Notes under the pieces: model-generated
The model's database searches: none
The model's input: only the letters and a program-made list of their open reading frames with translations
Told to the model about the DNA's origin: nothing
Shown: piece after piece, positions 1 through 14,273 of the stretch
Layout: each line of letters starts with the position of its first letter
Position numbering within the stretch: position 1 is the first letter of the stretch
From: Liolophura sinensis
Taxonomy: Eukaryota > Mollusca > Polyplacophora > Chitonida > Chitonidae
DNA length: 64,000 nt
Assembly: GCF_032854445.1 (NCBI RefSeq)
Contig: NW_027017974.1
Coordinates: 120,521 to 184,520 of the forward strand
Direction of reading: 5' to 3'
Translations under genes and position numbers: made by a program

Positions 1-10
1 GTTGATGGGC

Positions 11-559
11 ACGTGATTATGACATCAATATTTATTGAATAGTCGCTACAGCCAAAAGTATTGGTCGGAGAGCAACGCGGTTTGCACCATTCGATTTGTC
101 GTCACAAAATACGTCGGATTAGCCTCTTACCAGCAGCACTGGAACAGTTTTTCCACTTTTGCATTTTTACCTGGTCTTTTTGTTAATTGAAATCGGCTAC
201 ACTGTACTCTGTACAATCGCGACTGGTCATTACTATATTCAACTTTTGACTATAAGTTATGTGCCCTTCGGTAGCCCAGAAGACCTGAAATCTTTGGGCC
301 AAGCCCATTTAACTCACCCAGCAATTGTCTTACTTCTAAGTCCAAGACAATCTCAATGTCTTTATCTACGTGTAGAAAAACCACACCATTTGTACATGAA
401 AAACACAAGGTACTTGATACAGTCTGCTGTAAAAAGTACAACTGAACACTGACCCACTTCAGTAAGGTGCCAAAAGATGCGGAATTGAGCCAGGCATCGG
501 CAGCTGTTGAAAAATTGCAAATTTCCCTGGTTTCCATGGAGTAAGAGCCGTTGCTACGC
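11..559. repeat. Representative satellite monomer (549 bp)
   Basis: This is one full unit, cut arbitrarily one base inside the CACGTG motif (10-15). Within it, TGTACTCTGTACA lies at 203-215 as two 5-bp arms around a 3-bp loop, and TCTACGTGTAGA lies at 365-376 as 5-bp arms around GT. No internal subrepeat is apparent, although 549 equals 3 x 183. No CENP-B-box-like motif was recognised. A 97-codon frame on plus (159-452) and a 103-codon frame on minus (250-561) are open here, but they overlap and are broken in many other copies, so they are not called as genes. Confidence 0.9.
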
Positions 560-3500
560 ACGTGATTATGACATCAATGATCATTCAATTGTCGCTACAG
601 CCAAAAGTATTGGTCGGAGAGCAACGCGGATTGCACCATTCGATTTCTCGTCACAAAATACGTCGGATTAGCCTCTTACTAGTAGCACTGGAACAGTTTT
701 TCCACTTTTGCATTTTGGCCTGGTCTTTTTGTTAATTGAAACCGGCTACACTGTACTCTGTACAATCGCGACTGGTCATTACTATATTCAACTTTTGACT
801 ATATGTTATGTGCCCTTCGGTAGCCCAGAAAACGTCAAATCTTTGGGCTCAGCGCATTTCACTCACCCAGCAATTGCCTTACTTCTAAGTCGAAGACAAT
901 CTCAATGTCTTTATCTACGTGTAGAAAAACAACACCATTTGTACATGAAAAACACAAGGTACTTGATACAGTCTGCTGTAAAAAGTACAACTGAACACTG
1001 ACCCACTTCAGTAAGGTGCCAAAAGATGCGGAACTGAGCCAGGCATCGGCAGCTGTTAAAAAATTGCAAATTTCCCTGGTTTCCATGGAGTAAGAGCCGT
1101 TGTTGGGCACGTGATTATGACATCAATGATCATTCAATTGTCGCTACAGCCAAAAGTATTGGTCGGAGAGCAACGCGGTTTGCACCATTTGTTTTCTCGT
1201 CACAAAATACGTCGGATTGGCCTCTTACCAGCAGCACTGGAACAGTTTTTCCATTTTTGCATTTTTACCTGGTCTTTTTGTTAATTAAAATCGGCTACAC
1301 TGTACTCTGTACAATTGCGACTGGTCATTACTATATTCAACTTTTGACTATAAGTTATGTGCCCTTCGGTAGCCCAGAAGACCTGAAATCTTTGGGCCAA
1401 GCCCATTTAACTCACCCAGCAATTGTCTTACTTCTAAGTCCAAGACAATCTCAATGTCTTTATCTACGTGTAGAAAAACCACACCATTTGTACATGAAAA
1501 ACACAAGTTACTTGATACAGTCTGCTGTAAAAAGTACAACTGAACACTGACCCACTTCAGTAAGGTGCCAAAAGATTCGGAATTGAGCCAGGCATCGGCA
1601 GCTGTTGAAAAATTGCAAATTTCCCTAGTTTCCATGGAGTAAGAGCCGTTGCTACGCACGTGATTATGACATCAATGATCATTCAATTGTCGCTACAGCC
1701 AAAAGTATTGGTCGGAGAGCAACGCGGAATGCACCATTCGATTTCTCGTCACAAAATACGTCGGATTAGCCTCTTACTAGTAGCACTGGAACAGTTTTTC
1801 CACTTTTGCATTTTGGCCTGGTCTTTTTGTTAATTGAAACCAGCTACACTGTACTCTGTACAATCACGACTGGTCATTACTATATTCAACTTTTGACTAT
1901 AAGTTATGTGCCCTTCGGTAGCCCAGAAGACCTGAAATCTTTGGGCTAAGCCCATTTAACTCACCCAGCAATTGCCTTACTTCTAAGTGCAAGACAATCT
2001 CAATGTCTTTATCTACGTGTAGAAAAACCACACCATTTGTACGTGAAAAAACACAAGGTACTTGATACAGTCTGCTGTAAAAAGTACAACTGAACACTGA
2101 CCCACTTCAGTAAGGTGCCAAAAGATGCAGAACTGAGCCAGGCATCGGCAGCTGTTGAAAAATTGCAAATTTTCCTGGTTTCCATGGAGTAAGAGCCGTT
2201 GCTGGGCACGTGATTATGACATCAATGATCATTCAATTGTCACTACAGCCAAAAGTATTGGTCGGAGAGCAACGCGGATTGCACCATTCGATTTCTCGTC
2301 ACAAAATACGTCGGATTAGGCTCTAACTGGTAGCACTGGAACAGTTTGTCCACTTTTGCATTTTTGCCTGGTCTTTGTGTTAATTGAAACCGGCTACACT
2401 GTACTCTGTACAATCGCGACTGGTTATTACTATATTCAACTTTTGACTATAAGTTATGTGCCCTTTGGTAGCTCAGAAGACCTGAAATCTTTGGGCCAAC
2501 CCCATTTAACTCACCCAGCAATTGTCTTACTTCTAAGTCCAAGACAATCTCAATGTCTTTATCTACGTGTAGAAAAACCACACCATTTGTACGTGAAAAA
2601 CACAAGGTACTTGATACAGTCTGCTGTAAAAAGTACAACTGAACACAGACCCACTTGAATAAGGAGCCAAAAGATCCGGAATTGAGCCAGGTATCGGCAG
2701 CTGTTGAAAAATTGCAAATTTCCCTGGTTTCCATGGAGTAAGAGCCGTTGCTGTGCACGTGATTATGACATAAATGATCATTCAATTGTCACTACAGGCA
2801 AAAGTATTGGTCGGACAGCAACGCGGTTTGCACCATTCGATTTGTCGTCACAAAATACGTCGGATTAGCCTCTTACCAGCAGCACTGGAACAATTTCTCC
2901 AATTTTGCATTTTTACCTTGTCTTTTTGTTAATTGAAATCGGCTACACTGTACTCTGTACAATCGCGACTGGTCATTACTATATTCAACTTTTGACTATA
3001 AGTTATGTGCCCTTCGGTAGCCCAGAAGGCGTCAAATCTTTGGGCTAAGCCCATTTAACTCACCCAGCAATTGTCTTACTTCTAAGTCCAAGACAATCTC
3101 AATGTCTTTATCTACGTGTAGAAAAACCACACCATTTGTACGTGAAAAACACAAGGTACTTGATACAGTCTGCTGTAAAAAGTACAACTGAACACTGACC
3201 CACTTCAGTAAGGTGCCAAAAGATTCGGAATTGAGCCAGGCATCGGCAGCTGTTGAAAAGTTGCAAATTTCCCTGGTTTCCATGGAGTAAGAGCCGTTTC
3301 TACGCACGTGATTATGACATCAATGATCATTGAATTGTCGCTACAGCCAAAAGTATTGGTCGGAGAGCAACGCGGTTTGCACCATTCGATTTCTCGTCAC
3401 AAAATACGTCGGATTGGCCTCTTACCAGCAGCACTGGAACAGTTTTTGCACTTTTGCATTTTTACCTGGTCTTTTTGTTAATTGAAATCGGCTACACTGT

Positions 3501-6500
3501 ACTCTGTACAATTGCGACTGGTCATTACTATATTCAACTTTTGACTATAAGTTATGTGCCCTTCGGTAGCCCAGAAGACCTGAAATCTTTGGGCTAAGCC
3601 CATTTAACTCACCCAGCAATTGCCTTACTTCTAAGTGCAAGACAATCTCAATGTCTTTATCTACGTGTAGAAAAACCACACCATTTGTACGTGAAAAACA
3701 CAAGGTACTTGATACAGTCTGCTGTAAAAAGTACAACTGACCACAGACCCACATGAATAAGGTGCCAAAAGATGCGGAATTGAGCCAGGTATTGGCAGCT
3801 GTTGAAAAATTGCAAATTTTCCTGGTTTCCATGGAGTAAGAGCCGTTGCTGTGCACGTGATTATGACATAAATGATCATTCAATTGTCACTACAGCCAAA
3901 AGTATTGGTCGGACAGCAACGCGGTTTGCACCATTCGATTTGTCGTCACAAAATACGTCGGATTAGCCTCTTACCAGCAGCACTGGAACAATTTTTCCAC
4001 TTTTGCATTTTTGCCTGGTCTTTTTGTTAATTGAAACCGGCTACACTGTACTCTGTACAATCGCGACTGGTCATTACTATATTCAACTTTTGACTATAAG
4101 TTATGTGCCCTTCGGTAGCCCAGAAGACCTGAAATCTTTGGGCTAAGCCCATTTAACTCACCCAGCAATTGCCTTACTTCTAAGTGCAAGACAATCTCAA
4201 TGTCTTTATCTACGTGTAGAAAAACCACACCATTTGTACGTGAAAAACACAAGGTACTTGATACAGTCTGCTGTAAAAAGTACAACTGAACACTGACCCA
4301 CTTCAGTAAGGTGCCAAAAGATGCGGAATTGAGCCAGGCATCGGCAGCTGTTGAAAAATTTTAAATTTCCCTGGATTCCATGGAGTAAGAGCCGTTGCTG
4401 GGCACGTGATTATGACATCAATGATCATTCAATTGTCGCTACAGCCAAAAGTATTGGTCGGAGAGCAACGCGGTTTGCACCATTCGATTTCTCGTCACAA
4501 AATACGTCGGATTAGCTTCTTACCAGTAGCACTGGAACAGTTTTTCCACTTTTGCATTTTTTGCCTGGTCTTTTTGTTAATTGAAATCGGCTACACTGTA
4601 CTCTGTACAATCGCGACTGGTCATTACTATATTCAACTTTTGACTATAAGTTATGTGCCCTTCGGTAGCCCAGAAGACCTGAAATCTTTTATCTAAGCCC
4701 ATTTAACTTACCCAGCAATTGCCTTACTTCTAAGTGCAAGACAATCTCAATGTCTTTATCTACGTGTAGAAAAACCACACCATTTGTAAATAAAAAACAC
4801 AAGGTACTTGATACAGTCTGCTGTAAAAAGTACAACTAAACACTGACCAACTTCAGTAAGGTGCCAAAAGATGCGGAATTGAGCCAGGCATCGGCAGCTG
4901 TTGAAAAATTGCAAATTTCCCTGGTTTCCATGGAGTAAGAGCCGTTGCTGGGCACGTGATTATGACATAAATGATCATTCAATTGTCACTACAGCCAAAA
5001 GTGTTAGTCGGAGAGCAACGCGGTTTGCACCATTTGTTTTCTCGTCAGAAAATACGTCGGATTAGCCTCTTACTAGTAGCACTGGAACAGTTTTTCCACT
5101 TTTGCATTTTTACCTGGTCTTTTTGTTAATTGAAATCGGCTACACTGTACTCTGTACAATCGCGACTGGTCATTACTATATTCAACTTTTGACTATAAGT
5201 TATGTGCCTTCGGTAGCCCAGAAGACCTGAAATCTTTCGCTCAGCCCATTTAACTCACCCAGCAATTGCCTTACTTCTAAGTGCAAGACAATCTCAATGT
5301 CTTTATCTACGTGTAGAAAAACCACACCATTTGTACGTGAAAAACATAAGGTACTTGATACAGTCTGCTGTAAAAAGTACAACTGAACACTGACCCACTT
5401 CAGTAAGGTGCCAAAAGATGCGGAATTGAGCCAGGCATCGGCAGCTGTTGAAAAATTGCAAATTTCCCTGGTTTCCATGGAGTAAGAGCCGTTGCTACGC
5501 ACGTGATTATGACATCAATGATCATTCAATGTCGCTACAGCCAAATGTATTGGTCGGAGAGCAACGCGGATTGCACCATTCGATTTCTCGTCACAAAAAT
5601 ACGTCGATTAGCCTCTTACTAGTAGCACTGGAACAGTTTTTTCCAATTTTGCATTTTTGCCTGGTCTTTTTGTTAATTGAAACCGGCTACACTGTACTAT
5701 GTACCATCGCGACTGGTCATTACTATATTCAACTTTTGACTATATGTTATGTGCCCTTCGGTAGCCCAGAAGACGTCAAATCTTTGGGCTAAGCCCATTT
5801 CACTCACCCAGCAATTGTCTTACTTCTAAGTAAAAGACAATCTCAATGTCTTTATCTACGTGTAGAAAAACCACACCATTTGTACATGAAAAAACACAAG
5901 GTACTTGATACAGTCTGCTGTAAAAAGTACAACTGAACACTGACTCACTTCAGTAAGGTGCCAAAAGATGCGAAACTGAGCCAGGCATCGGCAGCTGTTG
6001 AAAAATTGCAAATTTCCCTGGTTTCCATGGAGTAAGAGCCGTTGTTGGCGCGTGATTATGACATCAATGATCATTCAATTGTCGCTACAGCCAAAAGTAT
6101 TGGTCGGAGAGCAACGCGGTTGCACCATTCGATTTCTCGTCACAAAATACGTCGGATTAGCCTCTTACCAGCAGCACTGGAACAGTTTTTCCACTTTTGC
6201 ATTTTTACCTGGTCTTTTTGTTATTGAAATCGGCTACACTGTACTCTGTACAATTACGACTGGTCATTACTATATTCAACTTTTGACTATAAGTTATGTG
6301 CCCTTCGGTAGCCAGAAGACCTGAAATCTTGGGCCAAGCCCATTTAACTCACCCAGCAATTGTCTTACTTCTAAGTCCAAGACAATCTCAATGTCTTTAT
6401 CTACGTGTAGAAAAACCACACCATTTGTACATGAAAAACACAAGGTACTTGATACAGTCTGCTGTAAAAAGTACAACTGAACACTGACCCACTTCAGTAA

Positions 6501-6839
6501 GGTGCCAAAAGATTCGGAATTGAGCCAGGCATCGGCAGCTGTTGAAAAGTTGCAAATTTCCCTGGTTTCCATGGAGTAAGAGCCGTTGCTGGGCACATGA
6601 TTATGACATAAATGATCATTCAATTGTCACTACAGCCAAAAGTATTAGTCGGAGTGCAACGCAGTTTGCACCATTCGATTTCTCGTCACAAAATACGTCG
6701 GATTAACCTCTTACCAGCAGCACTGGAACAGTTTTTTCCACTTTTGCATTTTTACGTGGTCTTTTTGTTAATTGAAATCGGCTACACTGTACTCTGTACA
6801 ATCGCGACTGGTCATTACTATATTCAACTTTTGACTATA

Positions 6840-6863
6840 AGTTATGTGCCCAGTTATGTGCCC
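6840..6863. repeat. 12-bp tandem duplication inside a monomer
   Basis: AGTTATGTGCCC occurs twice in a row here, where all neighbouring monomers have it once. It lies inside an indel-rich stretch, so it could be a real slippage event or a consensus error. Confidence 0.85.
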
Positions 6864-9800
6864 TTCGGTAGCCCAGAACACGTCAAATCTTTCGGCTAAG
6901 CCCATTTAACTCACCCAGCAGTTGTCTTACTTCTAAGTCCAAGACAATCTCAATGTCTTGATCTACGTGTAGAAAAACCACACCATTGTACGTGAAAAAC
7001 ACAAGGTACTTGATACAGTCTGCTGTAAAAAGTACAACTGACCACAGACCCACATGAATAAGGTGCCAAAAGATGCGGAATTGAGCCAGGTATCGGCAGC
7101 TGTTGAAAAATTGCAAATTTTCCTGGTTTCCATGGAGTAAGAGCCGTTGCTGGGCACGTGATTATGACATCAATGATCATTCAATTGTCACTACAGCCAA
7201 AAGTATTGGTCGGAGAGCAACGCGGATTGCACCATTCGATTTCTCGTCACAAAATACGTCGGATTAGCCTCTTACTAGTAGCACTGGACAGTTTTTCCAC
7301 TTTTGCATTTTTGCCTGGTCTTTTTGTTAATTGAAACCGGCTACACTGTACTCTGTACAATCGCGACTGGTTATTACTATATTCAACTTTTGACTATAAG
7401 TTATGTGCCCTTTGGTAGCTCAGAAGACCTGAAATCTTTGGGCCAACCCCATTTAACTCACCCAGCAATTGTCTTACTTCTAAGTCCAAGACAATCTCAA
7501 TGTCTTTATCTACGTGTAGAAAAACCACACCATTTGTACGTGAAAAACACCAAGGTACTTGATACAGTCTGCTGTAAAAAGTACAACTGAACACAGACCC
7601 ACTTGAATAAGGTGCCAAAGATCCGGAATTGAGCCAGGCATCGGCAGCTGTTGAAAAATTGCAAATTTCCCTGGTTCCATGGAGTAAGAGCCGTTGCTGG
7701 GCACATGATTATGACATAATGATCATTCAATTGTCCACTACAGCCAAAAGTATTGTCGGAGAGAAACGCGGTTTGCACCATTCGATTTCTCGTCACAAAA
7801 TACGTCGGATTAACCTCTTACCAGCAGCACTGGAACAGTTTCTCCACTTTTGCATTTTTACGTGGTCTTTTTGTTAATTGAAATCGGCTACACTGTACTC
7901 TGTACAATCGCGACTGGTCATTACTATATTCAACTTTTGACTATAGTTATGTGCCCTTCGGTAGCCCAGAAGACGTCAAATCTTTGGGCTAAGCCCATTT
8001 AACTCACCCAGCAATTGTCCTTACTTCTAAGTCCAAGACAATCTCAATGTCTTGATCTACGTGTAGAAAAACCACACCATTTGTACGTGAAAAACACAAG
8101 GTACTTGATACAGTCTGCTGTAAAAAGTACAACTGACCACAAGACCCACATGAATAAGGTGCCAAAAGATGCGAATTGAGCCCAGGTATCGGCAGCTGTT
8201 GAAAAAATTGCAAATTTTCCTGGTTTCCATGGAGTAAGAGCCGTTGCTGTGCACGTGATTATGACATAAATGATCATATCAATTGTCGCTACAGCCAAAA
8301 GTATTGGTCGGAGAGCACGCGGTTTGCACCATTCGATTTCTCGTCACAAAAATACGTCGGATTAGCCTCTTACCAGCAGCACTGGAACAGTTTTTCCAAC
8401 TTTTGCATTTTTACCTGGTCTTTTTGTTAATTGAATTGGCTACACTGTACTCTGTACAATTGCGACTGGTCATTACTATATTCAACTTTTGACTATAAGT
8501 TATGTGCCCTTCGGTAGCCCAAAAGACCTGAAATCTTTGGGCCAAGCCCATTTAACTCACCCAGCAATTGTCTTAACTCTAAGTCCAAGACAATCTCAAT
8601 GTCTTTATCTACGTGTAGAAAAACCACACCATTTGTACATGAAAAACACAAGGTACTTGATACAGTCTTGCTGTAAAAAGTACAACTGAACACTGACCCA
8701 CTTCAGTAAGGTGCCAAAAGATGCGGATTGAGCCAGGCATCGGCAGCTGTTGAAAAATTTTAAATTTCCCTGGATTCCATGGAGTAAGAGCCGTTGCTGG
8801 GCACGTGATTATGACATCAATGATCATTCAATTGTCACTACAGCCAAAAGTATTGGTCGGAGAGCAACGCGGTATGCACCATTCGATTTCTCGTCAGAAA
8901 ATACGTCGGATTAGCCTCTTACTAGTAGCACTGGAACAGTTTTTCCACTTTTGCATTTTTGCCTGGTCTTTGTGTTAATTGAAACCGGCTACACTGTACT
9001 CTGTACAATCGCGACTGGTTATTACTATATTCAACTTTTGACTATAAGTTATGTGCCCTTCGGTAGCTCAGAAGTCCTGAAATCTTTGGGCCAACCCCAT
9101 TTAACTCACCCAGCAATTGTCTTACTTCTAAGTCCAAGACAATCTCAATGTCTTTATCTACGTGTAGAAAAACCACACCATTTGTACATGAAAAACACAA
9201 GGTACTTGATACAGTCTGCTGTAAAAAGTACAACTGAACACTGACCCACATTTATAAGGTGCCAAAAGATGCGGAATTGGGCCAGGCATCGGCAGCTGTT
9301 AAAAAATTGCAAATATCCCTGGTTTCCATGGAGTAAGAGCCGTTGCTACGCACGTGATTATGACATCAATGATCATTGAATTGTCGCTACAGCCAAAAGT
9401 ATTGGTCGGAGAGCAACGCGGATTGCACCATTCGATTTCTCGTCACAAAATACGTCGGATTAGCCTCTTACTAGTAGCACTGGAACAGTTTTTTCCACTT
9501 TTGAATTTTGGCCATGTCTTTTTGTTAATTGAAACCAGCTACACTGTACTCTGTACAATCGCGACTGGTCATTACTATATTCAACTTTTGACTATAAGTT
9601 ATGTGCCCTTCGGTAGCCCAGAAGACCTGAAATCTTTGGGCTAAGCCCATTTAACTCACCCAGCAATTGCCTTACTTCTAAGTGCAAGACAATCTCAATG
9701 TCTTTATCTACGTGTAGAAAAACCACACCATTTGTACGTGAAAAACACAAGGTACTTGGTACAGTCTGCTGTAAAAAGTACAACTGAACACTGACCCACT

Positions 9801-12800
9801 TCAGTAAGGTGCCAAAAGATGCGGAACTGAGCCAGGTATCGGCAGCTGTTGAAAAATTGCAAATTTCCCTTGTTTCCATGGAGTAAGAACCGTTGCTGGG
9901 CACATGATTATGACATAAATGATCATTCAATTGTCACTACAGCCAAAAGTATTAGTCGGAGAGCAACGCGGTTTGCACCATTCGATTTCTCGTCACAAAA
10001 TGCGTCGGATTAGCCTCTTACCAGCAGCACTGGAACAGTTTTTCCACTTTTGCATTTCTACCTGGTCTTTTTGTTAATTGAAATCGGCTACACTGTACTC
10101 TGTACAATCGCGAATGGTCATTACTATATTCAACTTTTGACTATAAGTTATGTGCCCTTCGGTAGCCCAGAAGACGTCAAATCTTTCGGCTAAGCCCATT
10201 TAACTCACCCAGCAGTTGTCTTACCTCTAAGTCCAAGACAATCTCAATGTCTTGATCTACGTGTAGAAAAACCACACCATTTGTACGTGAAAAACACAAG
10301 GTACTTGAGACAGTCTGCTGTAAAAAGTACAACTGACCAGAGACCCACATGAATAAGGTGCCAAAAGATGCGGAATTGAGCCAGGTATCGGCAGCTGTTG
10401 AAAAATTGCAAATTTTCCTGGTTTCCATGGAGTAAGAGCCGTTGCTGTGCACGTGATTATGACATAAATGATCATTCAATTGTCACTACAGCCAAAAGTA
10501 TTGGTCGGACAGCAACGCGGTTTGCACCATTCGATTTGTCGTCACAAAATACGTTGGATTAGCCTTTTACCAGCAGCACTGGAACAATTTTTCCACTTTT
10601 GCATTTTTGCCTGGTACTTTTGTTAATTGAAATCGGCTACACTGTACTCTGTACAATTGCGACTGGTCATTACTATATTCAACTTTTGACTATAAGTTAT
10701 GTGCCCTTCGGTAGCCCAGAAGACCTGAAATCTTTGGGCTAAGCCCATTTAACTCACCCAGCAATTGCCCTTACTTCTAAGTGCTAGACAATCTCAATGT
10801 CTTTATCTACGTGTAGAAAAACCACACCATTTGTACGTGAAAAACACAAGGTACTTGATACAGTCTGCTGTAAAAAGTACAACTGAACACTGACCCACTT
10901 CAGTAAGGTGCCAAAAGATGCGGAATTGAGCCAGGCATCGGCAGCTGTTGAAAAATTGCAAATTTCCCTGGTTTCCATGGAGTAAGAGCCGTTGCTGGGC
11001 ACGTGATTATGACATCATTGATCATTCAATTGTCACTACAGCCAAAAGTATTGGTCGGAGAGCAACGCGGATTGCACCATTCGATTTCTCGTCACAAAAT
11101 ACGTCGGATTAGCCTCTTACTAGTAGCACTGGAACAGCTTTTCCACTTTTGCATTTTTGCCTGGTCTTTTTGGTAATTAAAACCGGCTACACTGTACTCA
11201 GTACAATCGCGACTGGTCATTACTATATTCAACTTTTGACTATAAGTTATGTGCCCTTCGGTAGCTCAGAAGACCTGAAATCTTTGGGCCAACCCCATTT
11301 AACTCACCCAGCAATTGTCTTACTTCTAAGTCCAAGACAATCTCAATGTCTTTATCTACGTGTAGAAAAACCACACCATTTGTACGTGAAAAACACAAGG
11401 TACTTGATACAGTCTGCTGTAAAAAGTACAACTGAACACTGACCCACATTTATAAGGTGCCAAAAGATGCGGAATTGGGCCAGGCATCGGCAGCTGTTAA
11501 AAAATTGCAAATATCCCTGGTTTCCATGGAGTAAGAGCCGTTGCTACGCACGTAATTATGATATCAATGATAATTGAATTGTCGCTACAGCCAAAAGTAT
11601 TGGTCGGAGAGCAACGCGGTTTGCACCATTCGATTTCTCGTCACAAAATACGTCGGATTAGCCTCTTACCAGCAGCACTGGAACAGTTTTTCCACTTTTG
11701 CATTTTTGCCTGGTCTTTTTGTTAATTGAAACCGGCTACACTGTACTCTGTACAATCGCGACTGGTCATTACTATATTCAACATTTGACTATAAGTTATG
11801 TGCCCTTCGGTAGCCCAGAAGACCTGAAATCTTTCGGCTAAGCCCATTTAACTCACCCAGCAATTGCCTTACTTCTAAGTGCAAGACAATCTCAATGTCT
11901 TTATCTACGTGTAGAAAAACCACACCATTTGTACGTGAAAAACACAAGGTACTTGGTACAGTCTGCTGTAAAAAGTACAACTGAACACTGACCCACTTCA
12001 GTAAGGTGCCAAAAGATGCGGAACTGAGCCAGGCATCGGCAGCTGTTGAAAAATTGCAAATTTCCCTGGTTTCCATGGAGTAAGAGCCGTTGCTGGGCAC
12101 ATGATTATGACATAAATGATCATTCAATTGTCACTACAGCCAAAAGTATTAGTGGGAGAGCAACGCGGTTTGCACCATTCGATTTCTCGTCACAAAATAC
12201 GTCGGATTAGCCTCTTACCAGCAGCACTGGAACAGTTTTTCCACTTTTGCATATTTACCTGGTCTTTTTGTTAATTGAAATCGGCTACACTGTACTCTGT
12301 ACAATCGCGACTGGTCATTACTATATTCAAGTTTTGACTATAAGTTATGTGCCCTTCGGTAGCCCAGAAGACGTCAAATCTTTCGGCTAAGCCCATTTAA
12401 CTCACCCAGCAGATGTCTTACTTCTAAGTCCAAGACAATCTCAATGTCTTGATCTACGTGTAGAAAAACCAGACCATTTGTACGTGAAAAACACAAGGTA
12501 CTTGATACAGTCTGCTGTAAAAAGTACAACTGACCAGAGACCCACATGAATAAGGTGCCAAAAGATGCGGAATTGAGCCAGGCATCGGCAGCTGTTGAAA
12601 AATTGCAAATTTCCCTGGTTTCCATGGAGTAAGAGCCGTTGCTGGGCACGTGATTATGACATAAATGATCATTCAATTGTCACTACAGCCAAAAGTGTTA
12701 GTCGGAGAGCAACGCGGTTTGCACCATTTGTTTTCTCGTCAGAAAATACGTCGGATTAGCCTCTTACCAGCAGCACTGGAACAGTTTTTCCACTTTTGCA

Positions 12801-14273
12801 TTTTTGCCTGGTCTTTTTGTTAATTGAAATCGGCTACACTGTACTCTGTACAATCGCGACTGGTCATTACTATATTCAACTTTTGACTATAAGTTATGTG
12901 CCCTTCGGTAGCCCAGAAGACGTCAAATCTTTCGGCTAAGCCCATTTAACTCACCCAGCAGTTGTCTTACTTCTAAGTCCAAGACAATCTCAATGTCTTG
13001 ATCTACGTGTAGAAAAACCAGACCATTTGTACGTGAAAAACACAAGGTACTTGATACAGTCTGCTGTAAAAAGTACAACTGACCAGAGACCCACATGAAT
13101 AAGGTGCCAAAAGATGCGGAATTGAGCCAGGTAACGGCAGCTGTTGAAAAATTGCAAATTTTCCTGGTTTCCATGGAGTAAGAGCCGTTGCTGTGCACGT
13201 GATTCTGACATAAATGATCATTCAATTGTCACTACAGCCAAAAGTATTGGTCGGACAGCAACGCGGTTTGCACCATTCGATTTGTCGTCACAAAATACGT
13301 TGGATTAGCCTTTTACCAGCAGCACTGGAACAATTTTTCCACTTTTGCATTTTTGCCTTGTATTTTTGTTAATTGAAATCGGCTACACTGTACTCTGTAC
13401 AATCGCGACTGGTCATTACTATATTCAACTTTTGACTATAAGTTATGTGCCCTTCGGTAGCCCAGAAGACCTGAAATCTTTGGGCTAAGCCCATTTAACT
13501 CACCCAGCAATTGTCTTACTTCTAAGTCCAAGACAATCTGAATGTCTTTATCTACGTGTAGAAAAACCACACCATTTGTACGTGAAAAACATAAGGTACT
13601 TGATACAGTCTGCTGTAAAAAGTACAACTGAACACTGACCCACTTCAGTAAGGTGCCAAAAGATGCGGAATTGAGCCAGGCATAGGCAGCTGTTGAAAAA
13701 TTGCAAATTTCCCTGGTTTCCATGGAGTAAGACCCGTTGCTACGCACGTGATTATGACATCAATGATCATTCAATTGTCGCTACAGCCAAAAGTATTGGT
13801 CGGAGAGCAACGCGGTTTGCACCATTCGATTTCTCGTCACAAAATACGTCGGATTAGCCTCTTACCAGCAGCACTGGAACAGTTTTTCCACTTTTGCATT
13901 TTTACCTGTTGTTTTTGTTAATTGAAATCGGCTACACTGTACTCTGTACAATCGCGACTGGTCATTACTATATTCAACTTTTGACTATATGTTATGTGCC
14001 CTTCGGTAGCCCAGAAGACGTCAAATCTTTGGGCTAAGCCCATTTAACTCACCCAGCAATTGCCTTACTTCTAAGTCCAAGACAATCTCAATGTCTTTAT
14101 CTACGTGTAGAAAAACCACATCATTTGTACATGAAAAACAAAAGGTACTTGATACAGTCTGCTGTAAAAAGTACAACTGAACACTGACCCACTTCAGTAA
14201 GGTGCCAAAAGATGCGGAATTGAGCCAGGCATCGGCAGCTGTTGACAAATTGCAAATTTCCCTGTTTTCCATG

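Noticed and set aside
80-115. CATTCGATTTCTCG as a pol III B box, implying a tRNA-derived SINE origin
   Set aside because: The match to the B-box consensus is weak, no A box at the right spacing was found, and there is no tRNA-like fold.
159-452. 97-codon plus-strand frame and its counterparts in other monomers as a gene family
   Set aside because: The frame overlaps a second open frame on the other strand, is cut by stops and frame shifts in many copies, lacks any recognisable domain, and is part of a tandem satellite.
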